DNA of 64,000 nt from Anolis sagrei (lineage: Eukaryota > Chordata > Lepidosauria > Squamata > Anolidae), in contig NC_090025.1 in assembly GCF_037176765.1 (NCBI RefSeq), positions 164,902,822 to 164,966,821 on the forward strand, given 5' to 3'. Below the pieces are notes generated by a model. The model was not told the origin of the DNA and did not search any database. It saw only the letters and a list, made by a program, of their open reading frames with translations. A program made the position numbers and the translations under genes. This document shows positions 1 through 12,344 of the stretch, piece by piece (within the stretch, counting starts at the first letter, position 1; each line of letters begins with the position of its first letter).

Positions 1-110
1 CTGCCATAAATGTGGGCGAAATGTCAAGAGAGAATGCTTCTGGAACATGACCATACAGCCCGGAAAACTCACAGCAACTCAGTGATTCTGGCTATGAAAT
101 CCTTTGACAA
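1..110 (+). mobile_element. Penelope-like terminal repeat fragment
   Basis: The window opens inside a repeat also seen at 22.4, 26.3, 31.1, 36.7, 40.2, 42.1, 45.8 and 51.5 kb. It keeps the GAAA-TGTC part of a hammerhead-like motif and the phrase ending in GTGATTCTGGCTATGAAA. The upstream half is outside the window. It lies in ADAP1 intron 1. Confidence 0.5.
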
Positions 111-462
111 CGTATTGCAAAAGCTTTGTTTTTGCGGGACATCCTGCAGCACATTTTACTATAGTTTTTCAATAAATATGTCAATTCAACATCGTTTGTG
201 GCAGCCACAAAAACGAAATTTCTGGAGTATAACCACTTTCAAAGTAAGAACTGCACAATTAAACAGGAAATAACACTTTCCAACTGGTTACATAGTGTAA
301 TTGCATTAGCTGCTCTAATTGCACGGTTGTTCCTGTAATTTTAATCAAGACATCAAAGCATTAAGGACATGTCAATAATAAGCAGATATTTGGAAAGTTA
401 CTTTTTCAAAGGACAGATTGGGGAGTCTTACAGAAAAAAGTGACATTTGAAAGCTCAGCACA

Positions 463-980
463 GTATATACTCAAGTATAAGCTGAGTTTTTCAGCTGAGT
501 ATAAGCACACACACACCCACCCCCGCTTATACTTGAGTCAAAGTTATTCATTACAGTATTTTACTCTGTTATTGTTGTTGTTGTTGTTGTTGTTATTATT
601 ATTACATTTATTATTTTACTCTATTACTATTATTATTACATTTACATTATTTTATTCCATTATTATTACATTTATTATTTTACTTTCTTTATTACTACTG
701 GGAGGATACATAAGCACATTTACATTGAAGAAGGTTAGAATAATGGTTTAATCAGAGTTGGGCAGTCTTATCTTAAATTACAGTTTCATATAAATATTCA
801 AAAACATTTAACCTACTGATGCCTCAATTAATGTAATTTTATTGGTATCACTTTTTATTTTGAAATTTACCAGTAGCTGCTGCTGCATTTCCCACCCTTG
901 GCTTATACTCGAGTCAATATGTTTTCCTAGTGTTTTGTGCCTTGGCTTATATTTGGGTTGGCTTATACTTGTGCAATAAT
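463..980 (+). mobile_element. MITE-like element with TCAAGTATAAGC terminal repeats
   Basis: The left end reads GTATATACTCAAGTATAAGC and the right end carries GGCTTATACTTGTGC, its rough inverted match. Inside are a TTG/TTA microsatellite (about 560-690) and a segment present in reverse orientation at 41.8-42.0 kb. The family is not recognised with confidence. Terminal inverted repeats and a non-coding body suggest a DNA transposon derivative. Confidence 0.5.
566..690. repeat. TTG/TTA microsatellite
   Basis: Runs of TTG then TTA with interruptions, inside the element at 463-980. Apparent leucine-rich reading frames here are repeat artefacts. Confidence 0.85.
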
Positions 981-1102
981 AATTTGTACTAAGATATTTT
1001 TAAAGACATTCCCCTTCCCCCCAGTCTTTGGGTGCACTATTACCAATCCTTTTGTAAAGAACTAATCCCCAAACATGGATATAATGTTTTTATTCCACTC
1101 AG

Positions 1103-4100
1103 ATCCTGACTGGGCCTCCTATACTCTGGGCATCTTTCTCTGCTTAGACTGCGCAGGGGTTCATCGCAATATCCCTGGCATCAGCAAAGTTAAGTCAATA
1201 AGGATGGACTGCTGGGAGGAAGGTCAGATAGAGGTGAGTCTTGCTCTGAGGTTCATGCAGGTGATGCAGGACCAGTCCTTCTATTAGGCACAGTGACAGA
1301 TCTTTCAAGATCTTGTAGGAGATATTATAATAGGCAGCCTGTTTTGCATCTACTCATTAAATTTGCTTTGTGAGATGATGAAGGCTACTGTCTCATTGTC
1401 AGTGTTAAGGAAAGTTCAATTGCGAAGGCACCAGCAATGAAATAATTTGAAGCAACTTTGTGGCTATCCTTATATCTCCCCTTGTTCTTTCCCCATGGAC
1501 ATTAGGAGTGCATAGGACGGCAGAAGAGACAGCATTAAGGACAAGGGAGCAGCAGCAGATGGAACTGTCTTCTTTGTGTATCATTTAATGGGGATCTGTC
1601 TCTAAAGAAGATGGAGAATTTAGTCACCTATTCATAGAATCATAGAGTTGGAAGAGACCTTGTGGGCCATCCACTCCAACCCCCTGCTAGGAAGCAGGAA
1701 AATAACATTCAAAACACTCCGACAGATGGCCATCCAGCCTCTGTTTAAAAGCCTCCAAAGAAGAAACCTCTAATGTACTCCAGGGCAGAAAGTTCCACTG
1801 TTGAACAGCTCTCACAGTTCGGAAATTTTTCCTCATGTTCAGGTGGAATCTCCTTTTCTGTAGTTGGAAGCCATTGTTCTGCACCCTAGTCTCCAGGGCA
1901 TTTAAGCATACTCTAGTCTATTGGGATGTACCTGGTTTATTTATACAGTGCTGCCATGTAAATAATAATACACTTACAGATTTGAAATACAAAAGAAATG
2001 CATCTGCAATAATAGATTTGCATACTGAGGCTGGATCTACACTGTCCTAAAGTCCAGTTCACATCAGATAATCTGGATTCAGAAACTGAATTATATGGCA
2101 ATGTAGACAGGGCCTGAGATGTGATGTGCTGGTAACTTAGGTTTTACAGTAGCTGTATTTGCTAATTTCCAACTGTGTGTGGGAAGAGAAGGAGATACAA
2201 GGGATGCCATGACAATTCTGATAAACCGTCTTTACAAGTCTTCTGTAACAGACCTTGGGAAAATTGTGGGTTTTTTCCTGTTGGAGTACAATTCCCAGAA
2301 TTTATTTGCCACTAAGGCTATATGTCAAGTGATTGCTGACTGACATTACTTTAACTGCCGTGGCTCAATGGTATGGAATCTGCCATGGCTATGGAGTTGT
2401 GCTTTTATAAGGTTTTCAGTTTTATCTGTCAAAGGGTGATGGTGCTTCCCCAAACTGCAAGCTCCCATGATTTCATAGGATTGAACCATAGCAGTTAAAG
2501 TGGTGCCAAACTGCAATCATTTGACAGTGTAGATACATATCTGGGGGGAAGGGGATAATGGGATCTGCAGTCCAGTCATATCTGAAGGACCACATGATAC
2601 ATAGCCCTCATACAAAGTGGCATTCAGTTCAGTATTTTGGGACACTAAGAATATAACGCAACAAAAGCCAAACATTTAATCTAGTGATTTGGGCGACAAT
2701 TCTTCATATGGAAAAATTTGTTTTCTGCTGCTCCCAAGACTAAAACATGAGCTAATTGACTAAAATTGGAAGAATAGAAATTCTAAAAGAACTTCTTGTC
2801 AGTAAGAACTGTTCATCAGTGGAATGGGCTGATTTGGAGGGCAATGAATGGCATCCAGTGCTCTTCCTCTCAAGAGTGCTTTAGTTATCTATTCCTACAT
2901 ATCAGGGACTTGAATAAATGTCCCTTAAGATCCCTTCCAACTCTGTGATTGATGAGACTGTTCAGAATTTGTGGGTAGCAAGAATTTCAGGGATAGGAAT
3001 TAAGGATAGGATCAGAGCAGAAGTTACTTTATATCAGTGGTTCCCAACCTTTTTTTGAACAAGGACCGCTTAACCAGGGACCGCTTTGACCAGGGACCAC
3101 TCTCCAACATCAGTACTAAAAGGGTTATGCATCAGTTTTTGGTCAGCTTTAGATTCGGTTTGGTTATTTGGGGTTCTGATTCAGAAAATTGCACTGGATA
3201 GACCACATCAGCTCTAGTTTCCAATACAGAACATATGCCATCCAGTAGTCACCATCTGCTTGCCCACAGAAAACCATATTTAATAATCTAGAGTTCATGT
3301 GGTAGTAGTAATCTTTCGTGGGTAGTCAGCCTCTCCCCTCCCAACATCTCAGTTGCCTTGGCGCTATAGTTTCTTGAGACCAGTTGCTCCTGTTACCGTA
3401 TGGTTTTGAGGCAATGGTGTAGTAGTAGTGAGGTCACGGACCATATTTTCGTTCTTGTGGACCACTGGTGGTCCATGGACCACAGGTTGGGAACCACTGC
3501 TTTATATGAATGACAACACCCAGAATTCTCAATCAGCACAATTATAGTTATGATGCCTGGGAGATTTTGAGAGGTATACTGGAAAAAATAATGTTTGTAA
3601 GCTTTGGATAGTCCTAGCCCAGAGAGATCTCCCATATGAAAGGAAATATAAACTTAAGTATCTTCCTACTTTACAGTTTTTGATGCAGCATGGAAATGCA
3701 AAGGCTAAAGCTAAATACGAGGTCTATGTTCCATTTTACTATTACCACCCAGTCCACACCGACTGTCTGTAAGTGCCATCAGTTCATTTGGGTAAAGAGA
3801 AAATGGAGTAGGGTGGGCAATACTGCAATCCTTTCACCTGTAATTATATATCATTTGTTGTGATATCTCCTAGAGTTCTGAGAGAGCAGTGGATACGAGC
3901 CAAATATGAACGGAAAGAATTCATGGAGCCAGGAAAACAGGCACCATATTCTAATGGTAATAATTCTGCAGTACAATCTCCCCCCCCCCCTTTTTTTCCC
4001 ATTGAAATGGTTTTTAGAATCCCAGAGACACAATTATGATATGCATGCACCACAACAACTTTAGTACAATTCACATAAGTTTGGCTAGTAGCATCAATGG

Positions 4101-4821
4101 CTCAGAGTCCTTGAAACACAATTATGATGTGCATACGCCACAACAACTTTAGTACAACTTACATAAGTTTGGCTAGTAGCATCAATGGCTGTTAGCTGAA
4201 AGACGCTCAGACAGAAATTAAGTAGAAGGGAGAATATACATCATGCTTTGCTTAAGGCAGTTGCCTTATTCTGTCTCAGGATTGAGCTGGCCATGTGTAG
4301 GGATTTTTGGATTGCAGCTCCTAGCATTTCTAGCCATAGGGCATGTCAACATTTTTGGCTTACATTTTGCCCACTGGGTTCCCTCTGCTCGTGGCACAAA
4401 ACAAACAAACAAACAAACAAACAAAAACAAAAACTGGAAGCCCCAGCCAGCATGGTCAGTAAAGCAGTAGTTGATGCCCAAAATATCTTTTTTTTTCTTC
4501 CATAGCCATAAATCACCTTTATTAGGAGCAAGAACATTTTTACAATATTTTGATGTATACATGCCTATTTACCTTAGTCAATCAACCAGTCAATTCTGAC
4601 ATTGAGTACATATTATTATTAGTTACTTAACTTAAATCATATAGACTTGCTATTTCTACATGTTAGCCACTATTTTCGGTTTAAGCTTTCTACTCACTTT
4701 TTTCCCATAACATTTGGACACCAACACACAACGTATTTTGCTCTTATGTATTACCAGGCTTGGCCTCATGTAAGCCGCCCCGAGTCCCCTTTGGGGAGAT
4801 GGTGGTGGGGTATAAATAAAG

Positions 4822-4853
<32 letters not shown>

Positions 4854-7800
4854 TACTACTACTACTACTACTACTACACACAACAGACCATACACTCACC
4901 AAAACCCTTATTCCACAAAAAATAAAACCTCTTCCCCACACCCAAAATATCTTGTGGGCCAAAGATTGAGAACCAAGAAGAAAACTCCAAGTATCTCAAC
5001 AAATGAGAAATGAACCTTGGAACAGATATCACTGGTAGAGGATGTCACTTTATTTCTGTCCTCCAGAGGAAATGCTTTGTCCCTGAGAGACTGAAAAATA
5101 TGGCACTTTTAGCTCAGTTGGAAGGTGTGAAACTGTGCAACAAACATGGTGAGACATGACAGTTTCTGTGGGGGAACATTTTTGCATTGGGTATGGGTAG
5201 AACAAATTTCTGCTCCCATCACTTAGGAATGAAATGCTGTTTTTTCTGGTGAAGGTCACAAGCTTTCAAAGGGGGTGGCAAATATACACCCTTCAACATG
5301 TCATACACTGAGTTTCTTTGGAAGGCTACACATTCCCCATCTCTATCATAGACAATCTAGTCTGACCTGGTTTCAGGTAGTTTCCAAAGGTTATCTGATT
5401 CCCCCCCCCCCCCCCCCCGGTGGTGACAAAATATACTATCCAACTTGAATTTCTTTTTAGGGCTGAAAGAAGGGATTCTATGGAAACGAGGCCGAGACAA
5501 TGGACAGTATCTTTCTCGCAGGTTTCTCTTGTCAGAGAGAGAAGGATGTCTCAAGTATTTCACCAAGCAGGATGTGAGTAACACTCTCCTTGTGCCACTT
5601 TCCAATGGCTTAATTGTGTTTGCCTCATATACTCATGAGATCACAGTTGCTCACACTTGCTTTTAGTGTTGTATATGTTGAACATTTAAATTGTTAGCTC
5701 ACTGTGATCAGGAATCACTATGTGTACATGTGTAGGTGTTAAACTATGGAACATTATGTAAACAACATCTTATTAGGGACATATACACGCAGATGTGTGG
5801 CTTATATGCACATATGTCTTTATGTTTACATGTATAAATATGGATTATGCATGTAATTATGCATGGTATGGGGTACAGGGAATGTTTTTTTAGCTCTTTT
5901 CTCTCCATCCAAAACTTCCCAATTTTGTTAGTTGTCAATCCACTGCTTGTTGGTGGAAGGGAAGGAGGGAAGGAAAGGAGAAGAGGGGAGGGGAAGTGAT
6001 TCAGTCGATGGAGATGCAACTGCTCTGGGGAAAAAATGCTACAGTCCTTGAGCAGACCCTTAGTCTTTGCCCGTCATTATTTGAGACCAGCTACTTCTTC
6101 ATTATCTGAACTGGCTCCCTCCTCTTTCACCCTTCATCTTTTTTCCCCTCCTGTATGGTTTTTAGCATCTGGCCAACCCCTGAATATTATTTATGTATTA
6201 TATTATTAATTTGGGAGCCCCCGGTGGTCTGCTGAACTTGCTGACTGAAAGGTCGCAGGTTCGAATCTGGGGAGTGGCATGAGCTCCCACTGTTAGCCCC
6301 AGCTTCTGCCAATCTAGCAGTTTGAAAACATGCAAATGTGAGTAGATCAATAGGTACTGCTCTGGCAGGAAGGTAATGGCACTCCATTCAGTCACGCCGG
6401 TTACATGACCTTGGAGGTGTATACGGACAATGTCGGCTCTTTGGCTTAGAAATTGAGATTAACACCACCCCCCAGAGTTGGGCAGGACTAGACTTAATGT
6501 TGGGAAAACCTTTACCTTTACTCTATTATTAATTTGATAGGTAAATAATAACAACATACATTTTCTCTATAGGCAAAAGAACCCAAAGTAGCTATTAAAA
6601 TCGACACTATCAATGCCATGTTCCAGCCTGAAAAGACAGGGAACCCCAATGGCTTGCAGATCACATATCTCAAAGACAACAAGACTCGTAATATCTTTGT
6701 TTACCATGAGGATGGGCAGGTATGTGAACCTAGTTGACCAAGTTAATGAATATTATCAGCCACCTCTATCTAATATTATGGGGAAAGCTTTGATTAACAG
6801 AACAATTTCCTTAAATGGTACTAGAGAAAAAAAGAAATATAAATTCACAAAAATGAGGAGAAAGAATATATACCGAATCTGCATATTTCAAAACAATAGA
6901 TCCTTCAACAAGGCTAATTTCAAGCATTCCGATTTTGAAAATGCCGTGTTACAGGGTATAACAAAGACAGCTACAAAGACAGCTGCTTTTCTACATTCAG
7001 CCTTTTTTTGAGGATTAGAGTTTAAGATTGTCCTAGATGAAAGATCCTATTGTTCTGACACATTTTCAGTCTTGGCACTTCTGAGAATGAGTTCATTTTT
7101 GGCTTCTTATTGGTTTTGATGTCCTTTTGTATTTTGTTTGTTCTCCTCAATGGCTAATACAAGGCCAGCCCTAAGCAAAGTGCAATGGCTATCTCAGGAG
7201 GCAAAATTTGCATCCAGTGAAAGAAACACGTTGTCATGTTTCACCCTTGTTCTTATATACTTACTTGCAAGTAGGGGGAAAGTGTTTTGTAGTAGAATAG
7301 ATTGTCTGGTGTCATATAATTCTGGGCTTTTGGCTGGGAAAGACTCCTTGCCTTGTCTTGGACAGTAAAATGTTCTAGGATAGCTCTTACTGAAGGGTAT
7401 TATTGAAGGCCAATGAGATCCCTTCTGCCTATTATCTGAAAGTCTCCAGGCAAGCAATAAAGTTTCAAGAATTTGGTTCCTGTAACAATCTTTCACCTGG
7501 GATACATGTGTGTGCTATGTAAGCAATATAGTAGCAATATTAAAGTTCAGAGCCATTGCATTGTCTGTAAATATTGTCTGTATTGTCTGTAAATATGTAC
7601 ATGGTGGGATCTATAGCAGAGAAGGATGTTTTTTTGGTTGTTTTGAATTTTGGCTTTGGAAGATGTTCATAGGGCCAAACCCAACATGGAAACTTTTTTG
7701 GACAACTACTCTAAGGACCTTATCACATAAATGTTGCCCCCTGTTTTCTCTCCATTTTCACATGTAAAACAGAGTCCCACGGAGGCCATCCCATGACACT

Positions 7801-10800
7801 CGGCCACTTCCGGTGGCTGCCTATGGGACTCCATCTTGCCAGCATGCTACAACTGAGGGAAGACTCCGTTCCCTTAGTCAGGTGTCAAGGGAAAGCAGGG
7901 GAAGCAAGCGAAAGTGAAAAGAAGATGGGGGAAAGGTTGTGGTCATCCCCAAAGTCAGACCTCGCTGGGAGAGAATGGGATAAGATGGTTTTCCCACTCT
8001 ACCCAATACTTTCCCCTGCTTTCCCTCACTTTTCTCCAGTACATCTGATGAAGTCCTTATCTTCCAGCTAATACTGGTTAACTTTGCGAACTTGTAGTCC
8101 AAAAAAGGTGGGCATGTTGTCCCAGAGCTGTGAAAGTTCACCTTTTTTGGATGACAAGTCTCAGAGTTGTACTTCCTGCATTGCATGTAATTATGTCTAC
8201 TATGCACCAGAAATTAATTTGAATTTAAATACAAGAGCATGAACCTCTGTGAGGTATCAGGTGGCTTAAATGTACACTGCCGGTTTGCCAGCAGATCCTC
8301 TAGAAAAGAGTTTCTCAAACTGTAGACCTCCTGGTATTTTGGACTTCAGCTCCCACAATTCCTAATAGCTGGGAAGCTAGCTGGGATTTCTGAGATCTGA
8401 AGTCCAAAACACCTGGAGGACTACAGTCTGAGAAACTCTGCTCCAGAGAATTAAATGATTTTTTTCCCTCTCAAACTGCTAGTCACATATTTGCCATTTT
8501 GTGTTGTGTTTGCATTTTCTAGGAAATAGTGGAGTGGTTCAATGCGATCCGTGCTGCACAGTTCCATTATCTGAAGGTGGCTTTTCCTGTTGCCAGTGAC
8601 CAAGAGGTAATAGAATTATGAAACAGGATAGCATATAAGCAAGGCTAGGTTATAGACCCATTGATTCCTAATAACATGGCAAATGTCATTGCATCCAGCC
8701 TCTTGACCATCTTCATATCAAGATATATGACTACTACTAATAACAACAACAATAAATTGATATTTCACATTTGGAATGGCCTTGGACCATGATTTTTGGA
8801 TTATGTGATTTAAACGTTTATGTTTTTTAACTCCACGTTTTAATTGTCTAAACGTTGTTATGTTTTTATGATCTAATTGATAGTTATATGTTATGGTTGC
8901 TCTATGTTAGGTTTTATATGTATGTGGGACATTATATTTTGCCATAAATATGTTGGAAACTGCTTTGGTGAGAAAAGGGGTGAGAAAAGCGGTGTACAAG
9001 TGAAGTAAATAAAATAAATATTTATATCCTGCCACCATCTCCCAAAAGGGACTCAGGGCAGCTTACAGAGCGGCACGTGATGGTGCTACACAAAACACAT
9101 AAAATACATCAGCATTTATAAATATCAATTGAATTGACATAAAACAACACTTACAGAAATTAACAAAAAGATACAATTATGGTGGGCAGGCTCACACATT
9201 GTGATGAACTGTGAGTTGTGTAAAGTATGATTTGTTTAAGTCATGAATTGCACAGAAGGTGACAAAATAAATATGTTTGTTATCTTTTTTTGTGCTTTGA
9301 CCCTTGCTTTCCATTTTTGTTAGCCCACGTTTCTGGGTGGGCAGCTGGAAGCCAGGGACAATCCATGATTGTGGAATTGAACGTCACAGTAAGCCATGGT
9401 TAAAGAAGCCAGGGTTCAGAAGCTGACAGCAAATAATGTGCTGAAATCAGGATTTGTGTCTGGCTAACAAGCAATGGCTTGCACATCACCAAAAAAAGGA
9501 TAATTCAGCAAGTCTTACTGTAATGTGCAAATGTGGATGCTCTCTGTGTCTGTCTCGACTAGCAATAGATATGTTGGTAACTTGGGTAAAATGGCAATTC
9601 CCCTAGCTGCTCTAGATTATTGATTATCCCAAATGGTTATGGGTGACTCTATCTTTCTGACAAACCAGAAATGGTTGCTTTGTTTCAGCTAAGAAACCGA
9701 TTGACACGGAATTTCTTGAAAGAAGGCTACATGGAAAAGACCGGACCAAGGGTAATTAATGACTCCTCTCATTTACTATGTTATGGTCTTGGCTTGATGA
9801 TTTTAATTATGATTGGAATGAAACAAAGGTTTAACTGTAGCATGTTGTCTTGGGAATTCTGGAAGTTGTGGTACGCAAAGTTAAACTTTACAGGTTTTGC
9901 CTAGGAAGCAATGGAGGGGGATGAAGATAATCGAACTCCAACAGCTTCCTAAGCAGGCCTTGGAAAACAATACTATAATTCTCTGACTACAATTTAGAGA
10001 ATTATAGGGTTCTGGGAAATGCATTTTTAAAAAAGAAGCAACATTTCCATGCTAACACCCTGGCTAAGAGCCACTGCAAACTCATTGGAGGCAAGCCCAG
10101 TTCTAAATTCTAGGGACAGGAATGTGTTCGTTGCTGCAGAAATAATGAAGAGCCTATTGGCACCCTAATAAATAAATATGTGAGCTTGTTAATGTGATCT
10201 GTACTAATACATCTGTCTCTGGAACAGATACGCCACAGAATTTCAATGAATTCAGTTCTTATGCCACCTCCCTATTTTTGCCAGGTGAGGGCACTCCCCT
10301 CTTATAAATGTCCTTGGTTCTCTTTTGCAGCAGAAGGAGGCCTTTAAGAAACGCTGGTTCACTCTGGACCACAGGAGATTGATGTACTTCAAAGATCCTT
10401 TGGTAAGCTGGTATTTGGGGTGCTTCTTCTCCCTCCCACCATCTCAACAGGTCACATTTAGTGGAGTGGAGATGCCAAAATTAAGTCTGTTAAGAGGTCA
10501 GAAGCAATCTAGTCCTTCCCATCGCATACTTCTCAGTAGTCTTGCAGGAAAATAATACAGCCTATCTCTGTCATATTCCAAACTGGTCACTAAGGCATAT
10601 TTTCCATTTCATTTTCTTTCAATGCCCAGGATGCTTTTGCTAAAGGTGAAGTATTTGTGGGCAGCAGGGAGCAAGGGTACAGCATTATGGAGGGCCTGCC
10701 AACTGGCACACAGGGCAGCTTCTCTTGGCAGCATGGCATCACCATCATCACCCCTGATCGTGAATATCTCTTTACCTGTGAGACAGAGCGGGATCAACAA

Positions 10801-12344
10801 GAATGGATGACTGCCTTCTGGCATGTTATAAAACAACCCATGACACCCCAAGAGTATGCAAGTAAGCCACAAAATGTCTTGTGTACCTGTCCATCTTGTT
10901 CTTATAGCTGGCTATTGATATCTACTATTTGCATAGTATTATTTGCATATTATTTACAAATAATATTATTTGCATATTTGCATATAATTATCTGCATATC
11001 TATATAAATAAAAATGTAATGTTCATTTGTGGGATTAACATAACTCAAAAAGCACTGGACGAATTGACACCAAATTTGGACACAAGACACCTATCAGGCC
11101 AACAAGTGACAATCACTCATAAAAACACTGAAAAATACAGTGGAAGGGATGTAAAAACAAAAAATAAAATAAAAAATACATTACAACGCATGCACAAAAC
11201 CACATATATACATGCAAACACACATACACACACACACATCACCTATACACAGACTGGGCCACAGCAACGCATGGTAGGGGGTGGCTAGTTAGATAATAAG
11301 AACTGTTTAAAGCTACAGACAATGTGGTCGCTGTTGCTTGTTTTTTAGTGTAAAGTTATTTAGCTGCTTTATCAGTTTTATGGGTCTTTATGTAATGATT
11401 TTGACACGAAATAAAATAATGTGCATAGATGTAATGCTTTTGTGGGTTTTGCTACATAATCCTTGTCATCCACAAAACAACTCTCTATTTCAAGGGGTGC
11501 ACAATCTGTCACCCTCCAGGTGCTTGGGAGGCCAATTCCCAGAAGCCTTAGCCAGCTTTCCCAATGCTCAGAAATTCTGGGAGTTGAAGTTGAAAATACC
11601 TGGAGGGTCACAGGTTGTGCAGGCCTTCTCTATTCAATGTCAATTAAAGTGATGTCAAACTGGGGTGCATCTACACCATCATTGTACGGTGTAGATGCAC
11701 CCCAAGACTTAGACATCCTTAATGATTTCATCAGGTATCCCCTACATTCTTTCAAATGTCTCTGTGAGGCAGAAATTAGATTCTGAAATAAAATTAAAGC
11801 TCTTCTTTGATACCTAATGTTAAACATGATTTTTTATTGTGTCAGAAGTGACTTGGTTGCTTCTGGTGTGAGATAATTGGCTGTCTGCAGGGATGTTGCC
11901 CAGGGGATGTCCAGATGTTTTACCATCCTGTGGGAGGCTTCTCTCATGTTCCTGCATGGGAAGCTAGAGCTGATAGATGGGAGCTCACCCTGACCTTCAA
12001 GTCAGCTGTTTAGCCGGCACAAGGGTTTAAACCATTGTGCCACCACGGCTCCTGTTGAACACAATGGAGTGGTTTAATGGTTTGAACATCAGATTCTGAC
12101 CAGAGTTCAGTTCTCTGCTGAACCATGGAAACCTAGCAGATAACCTTGGATGAGTCACATACTTTCTGCCCAGAAAAGCCTTTTGATAGATAAGTCAGAT
12201 ACAACTTGAAGACGCCCAAAAGCAATAGTGATTCTTATAAAATTTACCCCTACCTATCTGTACCTGCCTATTTTTGTGCTCTGATGGATTCTCTGGTTTT
12301 TTTTTTTTTCTGCAGTTGAAGCTTATTTCAGGCTCAGGCCATAA
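1103..12344 (+). CDS. ADAP1: ArfGAP with dual PH domains 1-like, exons 2-11 (5' partial)
   Basis: GTPase-activating protein for Arf6 that binds phosphoinositides (family knowledge). Coding exons: 1103-1233, 3677-3768, 3874-3956, 5461-5573, 6573-6719, 8523-8606, 9689-9751, 10331-10402, 10630-10861 and 12316-12344 (stop TAA). All borders are AG/GT and the phases join without a break. Exon 2 holds the second CxxC of the ArfGAP zinc finger (CLDC) and the arginine-finger motif VHRN. The first PH domain starts at EGILWKRGRDNG and the second at EGYMEKTGPR, with KKRWFTLD. The end PQEYAIEAYFRLRP matches the ADAP1 ending rather than ADAP2, as does YLKDNKTRNIFVYHEDG. Exon 1 with the start and the first CxxC lies before the window. 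With it the protein would be about 375 residues, the usual length. Introns carry hAT, SINE, CR1 and Helitron insertions; none enters an exon. Confidence 0.93.
1632..1895 (-). mobile_element. CR1 LINE 3' end
   Basis: Read on the minus strand it ends in the CR1 signature ATGATTCTATGA next to 'GAGTTGGAAGAGACC'. The encoded tail has MRKNFRTVRAVQQWNFLPWS and 'AFKQRLDGHLSE', typical of CR1 ORF2 C-termini. It is heavily 5'-truncated. Confidence 0.85.
2032..2118. mobile_element. Palindromic MITE ('TCTACACTG' family)
   Basis: A short element with TCTACACTG on the left and CAATGTAGACAGGGCC on the right, with GATAATCTGGATT between. The same family recurs near 19.3, 25.2, 32.1, 32.3, 46.8 and 49.6 kb. 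Confidence 0.55.
3035..3499. mobile_element. hAT non-autonomous transposon with internal 16-bp units
   Basis: Terminal repeats CAGTGGTTCCCAACCT and AGGTTGGGAACCACTG are exact inverted matches. The element is flanked by a perfect 8-bp target duplication CTTTATAT (3027-3034 and 3500-3507). About three copies of the 'GACCAGGGACCACTTT' unit lie near the left end. The target size and terminal repeats place it in the hAT superfamily. It sits in ADAP1 intron 2. Confidence 0.9.
4027..4190. repeat. Tandem duplication, about 88-bp period
   Basis: Two copies of a block containing CACAACAACTTTAGTACAA and 'GGCTAGTAGCATCAATGGCT', at 4027-4102 and 4115-4190. They differ at a few positions. It is a local duplication within ADAP1 intron 4. 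Confidence 0.9.
4753..4876 (+). mobile_element. LINE-type 3' tail with TTA/CTA microsatellite
   Basis: Contains GTAAGCCGCCCCGAGTCCCC and GGGGTATAAATAAAG followed by (ATT)n and (CTA)n. This 3' tail is shared by several non-LTR elements and SINEs in the window (8.97, 14.2, 58.0 and 61.1 kb). Confidence 0.7.
5401..5418. repeat. Poly-C tract, 18 bp
   Basis: An uninterrupted run of C about 40 bp before the acceptor of ADAP1 exon 5. It may count as part of a very C-rich upstream tract, but is more likely simple-repeat growth. Confidence 0.9.
6208..6530 (+). mobile_element. tRNA-derived SINE (Sauria type)
   Basis: The head carries an RNA polymerase III B box, GGTTCGAATCT, about 50 bp from the start. 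The body has GTGAGTAGATCAATAGGTAC, and the tail GGACTAGACTTAATGTTGGG resembles the BovB-like tail of lizard SINEs. It is almost full length and lies in ADAP1 intron 5, about 40 bp before exon 6. Truncated relatives lie at 21.8, 40.0 and 47.1 kb. Confidence 0.85.
6720..8522. other. ADAP1 intron 6
   Basis: No coding feature is recognised. A short MITE-like element with ends GAGTTTCTCAAACTGTAG and CTACAGTCTGAGAAACTC lies at 8308-8438. The remainder looks unique. Confidence 0.6.
8780..9180. mobile_element. LINE tail fragments, head to head
   Basis: A plus-strand tail ends near 9020 (GCGGTGTACAAGTGAAGTAA then AATAAA). It is followed at once by a minus-strand tail (CATCTCCCAAAAGGGACTCA). The two are different families meeting at an A/T-rich junction in ADAP1 intron 7. 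Confidence 0.5.
10999..11288 (+). mobile_element. Short non-autonomous Helitron
   Basis: It starts TCTATATAAATAAAAATG directly after an A and ends GGTGGCTAG directly before a T. This is the Helitron rule A|TC...CTAG|T. A 3' hairpin GCCAC/GTGGC precedes the CTAG end. A second copy with the same ends is at 55204-55469. No Rep or helicase coding is present. It lies in ADAP1 intron 10. Confidence 0.88.
11496..11704. mobile_element. MITE remnant and perfect hairpin
   Basis: At 11496-11612 is a 'TGCACAA...TTGTGCA'-type short element containing TCCCAGAAGCC. At 11663-11704 is a perfect stem: 16-bp arms GGGGTGCATCTACACC and its complement, with a 10-bp loop. Both lie in ADAP1 intron 10. Confidence 0.5.
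11835..12055 (-). mobile_element. tRNA-headed SINE
   Basis: Read on the minus strand, the head begins near 12055 (GGAGCCGTGGTGGCACAATG) and the tail ends with 'TCACACCAGAAGCAACCAAG'. Relatives lie at 29.85, 35.1, 49.05 and 55.6 kb. Confidence 0.7.

Noticed and set aside
4647-4962. Tyrosine-, valine- or asparagine-run frames
   Set aside because: TTA/CTA microsatellite translation.
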